Shown here piece after piece: positions 9,506 through 20,051 of a stretch of DNA of 35,451 nucleotides. Position 1 is the stretch's first letter. Every line of letters starts with the position of its first letter. The notes under the pieces are model-generated. The model was not told where the DNA came from, did not search any database, and saw only the letters and a program-made list of their open reading frames with translations. Where the stretch lies: NCBI GenBank assembly GCA_024741835.1, contig JAENRP010000415.1:1-35451 (forward strand), given 5' to 3'. The stretch comes from Diplocarpon mali (Eukaryota; Ascomycota; Leotiomycetes; Helotiales; Drepanopezizaceae). The position numbers and the translations under genes are program-made.

Positions 9506-11309
9506 TTAATCGAGGTGCAGAACCTTCATATTTAACAATTTGATAAAGGCGGCGTGGTTAGAGCTATTTAAGCTCTTAGTAAGTCTATTAGCAGCGTTAT
9601 CTTTAGTATTCGTATACTAGAGGTCCAAATGGCCTTTCCAAAGCTTTTGCCGAATATAATAGAACTTAATATTAATATGCTTTATTCTCTAGTAATATTC
9701 GGGGTTTTCAGTAAGATAAAGGGCTCCCTAGTTATCGCAGATTATCTCGACTTTAGTAGCGTTATTGCTAGCGTAGCCTATTTCCTTAAGTACCTGGCGT
9801 ATCTAAGAGGCCTCTTATGCGAACTTGCATATAATAACGTACTCTGCCTCTATAGATAAGAGAGCAATAATAGTTTATCGCTTAAAGGAGGCGGTAATTA
9901 TACTATTATTAAGGAAGAAGACGGCCTTAGAATAGGAGGCTCTACTTCCTCTATCACTTGCTTAATTAGAATCGCAGTAGCTATGCAATTTCTAAAGCTC
10001 TAAGTCAGTTGTTTTATTTCCAAAGGTAGTACAATAGAATCGCATTCCCTATAAGTACTATAAAACTCGTTTTAAAGCTACTATATATTATAGCAAAGGG
10101 TTAGTAAAGAATTTACTAAAAATAGAGCAGTAGTATAGTATATCCTAACGCATATAATACGCAAGGTACTATAGAGAACTACAGATCTCTTAGTATAGCT
10201 TTACTTCCTATAAAGTGGCTTGGCCTTCAAATTTGACCATATGAACTTTATAGCTATTAGCAAAAGGCGTTAGTACGCTCTTGCAATTAGTTATATAAAA
10301 ACGTTTAAGAACCTTATTAATATAGGCGTCTTAATAAAGTAAGATCGTTCTATTTTATTAATCTCTAATTATATATACTCTTAAGAAGTAGTTAGCCGGT
10401 TTACTACCTATAATTTCAAAGAGGTTGCGAAGATCTCTCTTAAACTTATTATATATATTACCCTTCTTTACTACTATAAGGAAGTCGTTGATATAGGTAA
10501 TAATGAGAATCCGAGAGGCGCAATTAATATATATGCAATTGTTAGTATTAAAAGGTTGAAAATCGAGCTTTTATAGCTTAGACTGTAGCTTTTCTTACTA
10601 TAGTCGTAGAGATTGCTTTAAGCTATATAAGGCCTTAAGAAGCTTAAGATAGTAGTCTTATAATAAAAGAACGACCTTATCTTAAGTATATCTAGGAAGT
10701 AATTTGATATAGATATTAGAATCAGCTTCTGAATTAAGGAAAGCTATTTTAATATTAAACTGATCTAGCTTAAAGTCGTATAGCGCTATAAGTGCAATTG
10801 CGATCTTCTAAACCGCAGATTTGCAAACTCTAGCAAATGTTTAGTTATAATCTCGACTTTATTATTATATATAGTCTTATATAACGAATCTGACCTTCTA
10901 TTAGGAGATTTCCCTATTTTAATCTCTTTTAATTTTAAAGACAAGTCTTAATCTAAGTACTCTATTATCTTTAGAGAGTTTTAAGCGTTTTACTACTACT
11001 TATATATTCTTATAAGCGAGGGAATTATACTTAAAGTTAATCGCAGATTGCTATTTATCGGCGTCGGCGTAAGAAAGGGCTTATTCGACTGTTTTCAGGT
11101 CATTTGGATAAGGAGAGTCGAGTAAGGCTATATAAAAGGCGTTTAAATAGGCTTCCTTATTATTAGAGTTATCAGCTTTGAATCCAAGAGCATAAGTTAA
11201 GCGAGTAGCTCTCTTCTTAAAAGGCTAAGGGTAAGCCTTATTCCTTAAACTAGGAGGTCTTCCTCTCTTTCTTAGAGTTAGAAGCTCAGCTTCTCCTAAA
11301 TCAGAATTG

Positions 11310-11431
11310 ACTCCCGGTCCCGGCCTAGGAGTAAAATCATTATTATCGTAAGAGTTAGAATTGACTCGCGGTCCCGGCCTGGGAGTAAAATCATAAGAGT
11401 CAGAATTGACTCGCGGTCCTAGCCTAGGAGT
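11310..11431. repeat. Three 23-bp hairpin motifs in copia-A pol linker
   Basis: Copies at 11310-11332, 11364-11386 and 11409-11431. The element's general form is ACTC, then GCG or CCG, then a GC-rich core with GGCCT, then AGGAGT. On the coding (minus) strand they translate in frame as Thr-Pro-Arg-Pro-Gly-like peptides. copia-B has only two copies at the same place. Confidence 0.8.
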
Positions 11432-12821
11432 GAAATCACCCTTTAATCGCAGCTCTATAATTAGGCCGTCTTTATCGAATCGAATATAAGATGATTGAAT
11501 AATCTTTTTACCTATTTATAATAGTATATAAATCTGATAGATACTTCTACTATCAAATCTGATAAGAGTACCTACCTTTGCTCTTAGAGCGAGTTTATTA
11601 CTTTAAGTTCGCCTTTCTTTCTCGATTAGCATATAGACGCAATAGCCTAGTACTTAGAGATACTTAACGAAAGGAGTATAAGGCTTATTAGGCTTAATAT
11701 TATCCTAAAAGACTTTATATAAAGTCTTGCCACTTAGAATATTAGAGGCAGTAAGATTAGTAATATATATTACTAAAAGAAGGAGGTAAGGCTAGAGAAA
11801 GGAGGGGATATTTTAATCAATTATAGCTATTTGTAACTTTTCTATTAGTATGCGAATTAGTCGTTCCAATTTACTATCTTATTTTAGTATATATAAAGTA
11901 GATTCCTTTAAAATCATACTAAGGTTTTCTATAAGTATTTGCATCTATATAAGAGAGTACTCCTTACTTCTATCAGTTCTCTACTACTTAATTGTGCGAT
12001 TGTACTAAGTTTGTAAGAGGCTGATTATCTTCTTATTTGCCTTAAAGGCATTAGATTTATTTATATAGGTCTATCCCTATCTAGCTATTGTAATTGCGCA
12101 AGTGAAGATAGAAGCGTATTTATAGCCGTTAAGGCTAGTTGGCTTTAGATGAATTATATCGATATATAGCTTGTTAAGTGCCTTTATAGGTCGAGGGCGA
12201 GCTAAACGTTTATTAATATATTAGAGAGGTCTGCCTTTCTTGCAAGGAGCGCAAATTCGCGTCTTTCCTGATTTTGTTTCCTTAATCTATATATTAGTAA
12301 TAGCAGATTAGGTCTTTTTAACTGTTTATAGGCCAGCATGGCCTAATCGATAGTACTAGAGCTTAATATTAAAAGGTCTATTTTTAATAGCAGCTAGGAG
12401 AGCATATCCACTTATATAACTAAAGGAGTTAGTAGAAGGCTATTCCTTATTAATATATATATTATTATCGATAGTGCAAATTTCCTTTTTATTAAATAGG
12501 AATAGCTTGCTATTTCGATAGAAGCCTTTGATTTTATTAAGTTTACTACTTAAGTATAAGCAGATAGGTGATTAAGGTATATAAAGAGTATTAATTAACT
12601 TAAGAATATATACCTTTCCATTTGATTTAAGTATATTAACTTTGCAAGTGCTAATGCTAAAAGGTTAAATAGATCTATTAACTATACTTAAAGAGGGTAG
12701 ATTATCTTAAGTAGTATAGGAAGTGAACTTGGAGAGATTATTAGAGATATACTTACTAGTACTTATATTATATAGCCAACGATTCCTTAATTTTAATAAG
12801 AAGCAAGAGGTAGAAGAATTG

Positions 12822-12892
12822 AGTCCTAGGCCCGGCCCGCGAGTGGAAATTGGCCCTAGTGATAAATTGACTCCTAGGCCCGGCTCGCGAGT
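12822..12892. repeat. Two 23-bp hairpin motifs in copia-A gag/protease linker
   Basis: Copies at 12822-12844 and 12870-12892. On the minus strand they encode GPI-(S/L)-TR-(G/E)-PGLG. They lie within the 71-codon stop-free remnant at 12707-12922. Confidence 0.8.
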
Positions 12893-14340
12893 GAGAATTG
12901 GCCCTAGGGTTAGTAATAGCATAGTATGCCTAAAGAGGTTATTATCTGACTCTTCGTCTTCCTTTTAAGTCTTTTTAGAAGGCTTCTTGCCTTTTAGTAA
13001 TAATAATGGCAAGGACTTATCGTCCTTGCCTTTGAGGTGACGGAATACGTACTTCTTCCTTAAGTCCTTCTCTTAGGCCTCTCTTTTTAATTTATTAATT
13101 GCAAAGCAATCTTCTGCCTTATGGTATAGCTTTGGTTGCTTGCAATAAGGATAGGAGGAATTAAGGGAGTTAGTAGTATTCCTAAAGGTGCTCTTCTTTA
13201 AGTCTTTAAAACCTCTCTTGTTTTCTGACTTCTTATAGTTAGAGGAATGCGGCTTGCTAGCCGATTTATTACTATATAAAACGGTTCTATTCATTTTTAA
13301 ACTCTATAAGGCTTAAGCTTTATTAGTAATATCTTTAATAAGAGCTTTAAGTGTAATCTCTGATTTTCGTCTAGCTACTATAGCTAAGCAAAGGTTAAAG
13401 CGTTATCAATCTACTTAAATAAGCTATCTATTAGAATAGCTAATAATAAATATAATAGGGTGCTAGTAAAAGGGAAGGGCAGAGTCAAGAGCTTCTAATT
13501 TAGTAATTGAAAGCCTAAAGGCAATAATATAAGCTTTAAGTGAATTGAAGTCGTTATATTTGATAGTGATATAGGTCTATATAGCGTTATATTCAAGTAT
13601 TATTCCAGATCCTTTATACTATTTTTAAAAAGCTTCTTATATATCCAAGGCAGATTTATCGCCTTCTATATAAGCTAATAGGCCTAGTTTGCAATTAAGT
13701 GTAATAGTAAGCTTTATCTAAGATTCCTTAGCTTCCTATTTAACCTAATTGTCCCTTTCCTTATTTATAATAGAATAGTCTTATAAGTCAACCTTAGGTA
13801 AAGTATATATTCTAGCTTTTATATAGAGATATATAGTCAAGGCGTTTGACTTTGCAAGATTTAGAACCTTATTCCTCTATTAGCTATAGTCCTCTGCGCC
13901 TTTAAGCTTTTGAGACTTAGGGAGGCTAAGGGCAGCCGAAGACAACGACGATATCTTATTTGTATATTTGTATATAGAGTTATCGAAAGGAGAAGGTAGA
14001 GAAGGAGGAGGAGGAGGAGATGAACTATTAAATTCGAGTTTAAGGTACTATATATTAATCCCTTTAAAAATAGGTGATTCAGGCAGTAGAGTACTTTTAG
14101 CAATTAAGCTGGTAATCTTAGCTGTTAGTCCTAATGATTCAGCTATAGTGACGAATCTTACGTAAGCTTAGATTATTGCATAGTGCTCCGGAAGGGGAGT
14201 AGCTACTGTTTTATTATTAAGATAACACTATTATATATCATTAGTTGAGTAATAAAAACTTAAAAATATCGATTAGCCTTTTCGTTTATAAGGGAGACTC
14301 TAATCGATGGAATTTGTCGAATGCTATTCATAGGCATGCG

Positions 14341-14352
14341 GGGCTTATAACC
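14341..14352 (-). promoter_or_regulatory. copia-A primer-binding site
   Basis: The complement reads GGTTATAAGCCC directly inside the 5' LTR. After one G-to-A reversal it matches the initiator tRNA-Met anticodon-arm type. Confidence 0.7.
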
Positions 14353-14594
14353 TATAGCAATGAGGTTCTCTGATAGTAAACTTGATAGTAAATTAGAAGA
14401 GAGGGCATAAAGAAGTATAAGGTGCAAACGATAATATTAAGTATCTTATGTCTTGATTCATAAGAGCTCTCTAACTACGAGCTATTTAACAAGGGCTGCC
14501 ACTAAGTCATATGGCAAGTCATATGATACATCATATATATGATGTGTCATATGACAGATCATGTGACAAACATGTGACGGGCATACTTGCAACA
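14353..14594 (-). repeat. copia-A 5' LTR
   Basis: This is the least decayed LTR of the family. On the plus strand it ends in ACTTGCAACA, showing the original TGTTGCA start. It keeps several CATATG palindromes with GTCATATGAC context at 14505-14570. Confidence 0.92.
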
Positions 14595-15505
14595 TATATG
14601 CTTTACCTAAGGTTGACTTATAGGACCGTTCTATTACTCTTAAGGAAATGGATAATTGGATTAAATAAGAAGCTAAGGAATCTTAGATAAAGCTTACTAT
14701 TATACTTAATTATAAACTAGGCCTACTAGCTTATATAGAAGGCGACAAATCTGCCTTAGATATATAGGAAGCTCTTTAAAAATAGTATAAAGGATCTGGA
14801 ATAGTACTTGAATATAATGCTATCCAAACCTATATTACTATTAAATATAACGACTTCAATTCACTCAAAGCTTATATTATCGCCTTTAGGCTTTCAATTA
14901 CTAAATTAGAAGCTCTCGACTTTACCCCTCCCTTTTACTAGCACTCTATTATATTTATTGCTAGCTATTCCAATAGATGGCCTATTTAAGTAGATTAATA
15001 ACGCTTTAACCTTCGCTTAGCTATAGCAGCTGGACGAAAATCAGAGATTACGCTTAAAGCTTTTATTAAAGATATCACTAACGAAGCTCAAGCCTTATAG
15101 AGTTTAAAAATAAATGGAACCGTCTTATATAATAATAAATCGGCTAATAAGCCGCATTCCTTTAATAAGAAGTCAGAAAACAAGAGAGGTTTTAAAGACT
15201 TAAAGAAGAGCACCGTTAAGAATACTACTACCTCCCTTAACTCCTCCTATCCTTATTGCAAGCAACCAAAGCTATACTATAAGGCAGAAGATTGCTTTAT
15301 AATTAACAAATCGAAAAGAGAGGCTTAAGAGAAGGATTTAAAGAAGAAGTACGTATTTCGTCACCTTAAAGGCAAGGTCGACAAGTCCTTACTATTATTA
15401 TTAAAAGGCAAAAAGCCTTCTAGGAAGATTCAAAAGGAAGACAAAGAGTCAGATAATAATCTCTTTAAGTATACTATGCTATTACTAACCCTAGGGCCAA
15501 TTCTT

Positions 15506-15582
15506 ACTCGCGAGCCGGGCCTAGGAGTCAATTCCGACTCCTCCCTAGGGCCAATTTCCACTCGCAAGCCGGGCCTAGGACT
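15506..15582. repeat. Two 23-bp hairpin motifs in copia-B gag/protease linker
   Basis: Copies at 15506-15528 and 15560-15582, each preceded by CTAGGGCCAATT. They translate as LGPILTREPGLGVNS and LGPISTRKPGLGLNS, in frame between nucleocapsid knuckle and protease. Confidence 0.8.
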
Positions 15583-16972
15583 TAATTCTTCTACCTCCTG
15601 CTTCTTATTAAAATTGAAGAATCGTTAGCTATATAATATAGGTGCTAGTAAGCACGTCTTTAATAATCTCTCTAAGTTCACTTCTTATATTGCTTAAGAT
15701 AATCTACCCTCCTTAAGTATAGTTAATAGATCTATTTAACCTCTTAGCGTTAGTACTTATAAAGTTAATACACTTAAATCTAATAGAAAGTTATATATTC
15801 TTAAGTTAATTAATACTTTCTATATACCTTAATTACCTATTTACTTATACTTAAGTAGCAAACTTAATAAAATCAAAGGCTTCTATCGAAATAGTAAGCT
15901 ATTCCTATTTAATAAGAAGGAAATTTGCACTATTGATAATAATATATATATTAATAAGGAATAGCCTTCTACTAACTCCTTTAGTTATATAAGTGGATAT
16001 GCTCTCTTAGCTACTATTAAGAATAGACCTTTTAATATTAAGCTCTAGTACTATCGATTAGGCTACGCTAGCCTATAAACGGTTAAAAAGACCTAATCTG
16101 CTATTACTAATATATAAATTAAGGAAACAAAATTAAAGAAGATATAAATCTGCGCTTCTTACAAGAAAGGCAGACCTTTTTAATATATTAATAAACGTTC
16201 AGCTTGCCCTTAACTTATAAAGGCACTTAATAAGCTATACATTAATATAGTTCATCTAAAGCCAACTAGCCTTAATAGTTATAAATACGCCTTTATCTTC
16301 ACTTACCTAGCTATAATAGCTAAGTAAGGATAGACCTATATAAATAAATCTAATGCCTTTAAGGCAAATAAGAAGATGATCAGCCTTTTATAAACTTAGT
16401 ACAATTGTATAATTAAGTAGTAGAGAACTAATAGAGGTAAGGAGTACTCTCTTATACAAATGCGAATACTCGCAGAAAACCTTAGTATAATTTCAAAGGA
16501 ATCTACTCTATATACACTAGAATAAGACAGCAGATTAGAATAATTAATTCGCATACTAATAGAAAAGTTGCGAATAGCCGTAATTGACTAAAATATCCCC
16601 TCCTTTCTTTAACCTTACCTCCTTCTTTTAATAATATATATTACTAATCTTACCGCCTTTAATATTCTAAGTGGCAAGACTCTATATAAGGTCTTTTAAG
16701 ATGATATTAAGCCTAATAAGCCTTATACTCCCTTAATTAAACATCTTTAAGTACTAAGCTATCGCGTTTATATGCTAATCGAGAAAGAAAAGCGAACTTA
16801 AAGTAATAAACTCACTTTAAGAGTAAAAGTAAGTACTCTTATCGGATTTAATAGTAGAAGTATCTATCAGATCTATATACTATTATAAATAGGTAAAAAG
16901 ATTATTCAATTATCTTATATTTAATTCGATAAAGATAGCCTAATTATAAAGCTGCAATTAAAGGGTGATTTC

Positions 16973-17049
16973 ACTCCTAGGCTGGGACCGCGAGTTAATT
17001 CTAACTCTTATAATAATAATGATTTTACTCCTAGGCCAGGACTAGGAGT
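16973..17049. repeat. Two 23-bp hairpin motifs in copia-B integrase/RT linker
   Basis: Copies at 16973-16995 and 17027-17049, in the opposite orientation to those near 15.5 kb. They are still in frame, as DFTPRLGPRVNSNS and DFTPRPGLGVNSN. The second is almost a perfect palindrome, with ACTCCTAGG on one side and CTAGGAGT on the other. Confidence 0.8.
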
Positions 17050-18850
17050 TAATTCTAATTTAGGAGAAGCTGAGCTTTTAACTCTAAGAAAGAGAGGAAG
17101 ACCTCCTGGTTTAAAGAATAAAGCTTACCCTCAGCCTTCCGAGAAGAGAGCTACTCGCTCTACTGCTCTTAGATTCAAAGCTGATAACTCTAATAATAAG
17201 GAAGCCTATTTAGGCGCCTTCTATATGGCCTTACTTAACTCTCCTTACCTAAATGACCTAAAAACAGTCGAATAAGCCCTCTCTTGCGCTAACGCCGACA
17301 AATAGCGATCTGCGATCAACTTTAAGTATAATTCCCTTACTTATAAGAATATATAAGTAGTAGTAAAACGCTTAGAACTCTTTAAAGATAATAGAGTACT
17401 CAGATCAAGGCTTATTTTTAAAATAAAAAGAGACTAAAATAGGAAAATCTCCTAATAGAAGGTTAGATTCGTTATATAAGACTATATATAATAATAAGGT
17501 CGAGATTATAATTAGACTTTTGCTAAAGTATGCAAATCTGCAGTTTAAAAGATCGCAATTACGCTTATAGCGCTATATAACTTCGAGCTAGATCAGTTTA
17601 ACATTAAGATAGCTTTCCTTAACTTAAAAGCTGACTCTAATATCTATATTAAATTACCTCTTAGATATACTTAAAATAAGGTCATTCTTTTACCTTAAGA
17701 CTACTATCTTAAACTTCTTAAAGCCTTATATAGCTTAAAGCAATCTCTACAATTATAGTAAGAAAAGCTATAGTCTAAGCTATAAAAGCTCGATTTTCAA
17801 CCTTTTAATACTAATAATTATATATATATCAACCGCGCCTCTCAGATTCTTATCATCACCTATATCAACAACTTCCTTATAGTAGCAAAGAAGGGTAATA
17901 TATATAACAAGTTTAAGAGAGATCTTCGCAACCTCTTTAAAATTACAAGTAGCAAACCGGCTAACTACTTCTTAAGAGTACGTATAATTAAAAATCGATA
18001 AAATAAAACGATCTCACTTTATTAAAATACCTATATTAATAAAGTTCTTAAACGTTTTTATATAACTAATTATAAGAGCGTACTAACGCCTTTTACTAGT
18101 AGCTATAAAGTTTATATAATCAAATTTGAAGGCTAAGCCACTTTATAAGAAGTAAAGCTATACTAGGAGATCTGCGATTTATTATAGTACCTTACGCACT
18201 GTACACATTAGGATATACTATACTATTGCTCTATTCTTAGCAAATTCCTTACTAACCCTTTGCTATAATATATAGCAGCTTTAAAACGAGTTTTATAATA
18301 CTTATAAGGAATGCGATTCTTTTATACTACCTTTAGAAGTAAAACAACTGACCTAAAGCTTTAGAAATTACATAGCTATTGCGATTTTAACTAAGCAAGT
18401 GATAGAGGAACTAGAGCCTCCTATTCTAAGGCCATCTTCTTCTTTAATAATAGTATAATTACCGCCTCCTTTAAGCAATAAACTATTATCGCTTTCTCCT
18501 TTATAAAAGCAGAATATATCGCTATATGCAAATTTGCATAAGAAGCCTCTTAGATACGCTAGGTACTTAAGGAAATAGGCTACGCTAGCGACAATGCTAC
18601 TAAAGTCGAAATGATCTACAATAACTAAAGAGCCCTTTATTTTATTAAAAATCCTAAATATTATTAGAAAACAAAGCATATCGATATTAAGTTCTATTAT
18701 ATTTAACAAGAGCTTCGAAAAGGCCATTTGGACCTCTGGTATACGAATACTAAAGATAACGCCGCCGATAGACTTACTAAGAGCTTAAATAGCTCCAACT
18801 ACATAGCCTTTATTAAATTGTTAAATATAAAGGTTCTGCACCTCAATTGA

Positions 18851-19125
18851 AGGGTGATTTTTTTTTTACACCTCTATTATAAGGTGATTTTTTTTTACAC
18901 TTCTATTAAAGGGTGATTTTTTTTTACTCCTAGGCCGGGCCCGCGAGTTGATTTTGATTTACTAAGAGGTGGATTTCCTACTCTAGAGTAGAGCGCGCTA
19001 GCGAACTCTACTCTATTTCCTATATCTATAGGTTGATTTTTCATATAATACTATAGATTATAATAAAAGTTATAATATTATATATATTGCTAGCGAGTAC
19101 CTTTAAAGGTCTCCTTAGAGGGGTA
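18851..19125 (+). repeat. copia-B 3' UTR: T-run tandem repeat, hairpin motif, polypurine tract
   Basis: Three units of roughly 30 bases contain GGTGA followed by 8-10 T and ACAC or ACTC (18850-18930). A 23-bp GC-rich motif lies at 18926-18948. A polypurine tract AGAGGGG (19117-19123) precedes the 3' LTR by two bases. I see no coding content. Confidence 0.8.
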
Positions 19126-19358
19126 TATTATAGGAATGCCTATTATATATTTGTTATATGATCTATCATATGATATATCATATATATAATATATTATATG
19201 ACTTGCCATATGACTTAGTGGCAGCCCTTGTTAAATAGCTTGTAGTTAGAGAGCTCTTATGAATTAAGATACCTAATATCGTCGTTTGCACCTCATACTT
19301 CTTCGTGCCCTCTTCTAGTTTACTATCAAGTTCACTATTAGAGAACCTTATTGCTATA
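19126..19358 (+). repeat. copia-B 3' LTR
   Basis: It is equal in length (233 bp) to 8229-8461. It starts TATTATAGG where the other copy has TATTGCAGG. It ends GCTATA and is followed by the AATTA duplication. Confidence 0.92.
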
Positions 19359-19363
19359 AATTA

Positions 19364-19734
19364 TAAAAACTCTAAACTACCAAATCTTATTATTTAATAT
19401 ATTAGTAGTAGTATTCTATTAGGCGTTCCTCTACTGCTAATCGATCCTTATATATAATAGATCTCTTGCCCGCTTTAGTTCAAAACCCTAGTAATATAAA
19501 GAAGTCGTCTCTTTTAGCCTTTATATTAGTATAAAAGATAGGTCGGATTAAGGCTTCTTATTTAAAGGAAGTTGATATATCTTTTATATTATATAAGGTT
19601 CGTTTTAAAAAGGGGGCTAGTCGAGGCTCGCTAGTAAAGTCGGCTAGTATAGGAGATTCGTCATCTGCAGGGTTTTAAAGGGTATCCTCTTTAATTAAGA
19701 GGTTGCTTAACTTAGAAGGTACTAGCATTATTAT
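19364..19734 (-). pseudogene. gypsy-C gag, N-terminal part
   Basis: On the minus strand the first Met lies at about 19728 (MLVPSKLSNLLIKEDTL), matching gypsy-E from 25875. It continues to KRTLYNIKDI and on to the copia-B insertion point. The same frame resumes at 8228. Stops are RIP-type. Confidence 0.8.
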
Positions 19735-20051
19735 CTTAAGGTTGATTTTCTTAAAGTAAGAGGTCCTCTTATAACGTTTTCGTCCTACCAAGGGCTATGG
19801 TTAGGAAATGCCTTAACTTATAAATTCTATAATTTCTTTTAAAGTCAGCTAAGAGCTACTGACTATCGATAGTTATTCTAGCTAAGTCTATTAGCTCTTC
19901 TTTCGATTCTTAAGTTTAAAAAGGGACTAAACGTCAAGGCTATTCTTTAAGTTGCTTTTGCATATCGTAGGAGTCGGTCGGAAGAAGGGTTTCCAAAGGG
20001 GTACTAGTCCTCTACTAGGTATATTATATCGCCTTATAAGGCCGGAGGGGG
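19735..20051 (-). other. gypsy-C 5' leader
   Basis: Similarity to the gypsy-E leader holds from the gag start to about 20043 (CTTATAAGGC region). It then ends abruptly at a G-rich stretch, GGAGGGGG, beside the LTR at 20052. I see no gene and could not recognise a primer site. Confidence 0.6.

Larger units (their letters stand above)
9506..14235 (-). pseudogene. copia-A gag-pol remnant
   Basis: The frame is read on the minus strand. Gag carries the Pro-rich stretch near 14.0 kb. The nucleocapsid knuckle is at about 13098-13150 (YPYC-KQPKLY-HKAEDC). The protease-like LYNISTSKY stands near 12.77 kb, where copia-B reads LYNIGASKH. Integrase is at about 12.4-11.6 kb, reverse transcriptase at about 10.9-10.2 kb with YINDFLI (YVDD expected) near 10490, and RNase H at about 10.0-9.55 kb. 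The stop at 9506-9508 matches the position of the copia-B stop. Two stop-free pieces of true frame survive: 13073-13294 (knuckle) and 12707-12922 (two in-frame hairpin motifs). The start codon is uncertain. The open stretch at 9629-9859 on the other strand is only a shadow of RNase H. Confidence 0.85.
9007..14594 (-). mobile_element. copia-A: complete but dead Ty1/copia nested in copia-B
   Basis: The element is 5588 bp with inverted-orientation LTRs of 242 bp each (9007-9248 and 14353-14594). The target duplication TATAT stands at 9002-9006 and 14595-14599. It belongs to the same family as copia-B but points the other way, so 8229-19358 folds as a large imperfect inverted repeat. Gene order on the minus strand is gag, protease, integrase, reverse transcriptase, RNase H. 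Confidence 0.93.
14600..18850 (+). pseudogene. copia-B gag C-terminus and pol
   Basis: One plus frame runs to a TGA at 18848-18850. The knuckle is at 15249-15299 (YPYC-KQPKLY-YKAEDC). The protease motif is LYNIGASKH at 15629-15655 (D-T/S-G expected; Asp is now Asn). The integrase start is YYRLGYASLQTVKK near 16.05 kb (His now Tyr), and the core runs to about 16.75 kb. A basic linker holds RKRGRPPGLK. Reverse transcriptase (about 17.5-18.0 kb) has the box YINNFLI near 17855, with both catalytic Asp read as Asn. RNase H (about 18.3-18.8 kb) has IKAEYIAICKFA and TKHIDIKFYYI, and the protein ends with ADRLTKSL. Four hairpin motifs sit in frame, two near 15.5 kb and two near 17.0 kb. Stops replace Gln and Trp throughout. 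Confidence 0.9.
8229..19358 (+). mobile_element. copia-B: complete but dead Ty1/copia, split by copia-A
   Basis: The two LTRs are each 233 bp (8229-8461 and 19126-19358). The 5-bp target duplication AATTA flanks the element (8224-8228 and 19359-19363). Removing copia-A and one TATAT leaves an element of about 5.5 kb with gag, protease, integrase, reverse transcriptase and RNase H in a single plus-strand frame, interrupted by RIP-type stops. It is inserted in gypsy-C gag: joining 8228 to 19364 restores sequence matching gypsy-E near 26240-26270. Confidence 0.93.

Noticed and set aside
9629..9859. Open stretch, plus strand, with a similar one at 18368-18727 on the minus strand
   Set aside because: Both are antisense to RNase H of copia-A and copia-B. 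They resemble each other only because the elements are copies; the sense frame carries the RNase H motifs.
12723..12968. Open stretch, plus strand, with Pro/Arg/Gly-rich repeats
   Set aside because: It is antisense to gag/protease of copia-A; the Pro/Arg-rich peptides are the reverse reading of the hairpin motifs.
13861..14103. Leu-rich open stretch, minus strand
   Set aside because: It overlaps copia-A gag in another frame; the correct frame contains the SSSPPPPP and KLKGAEDYS residues.
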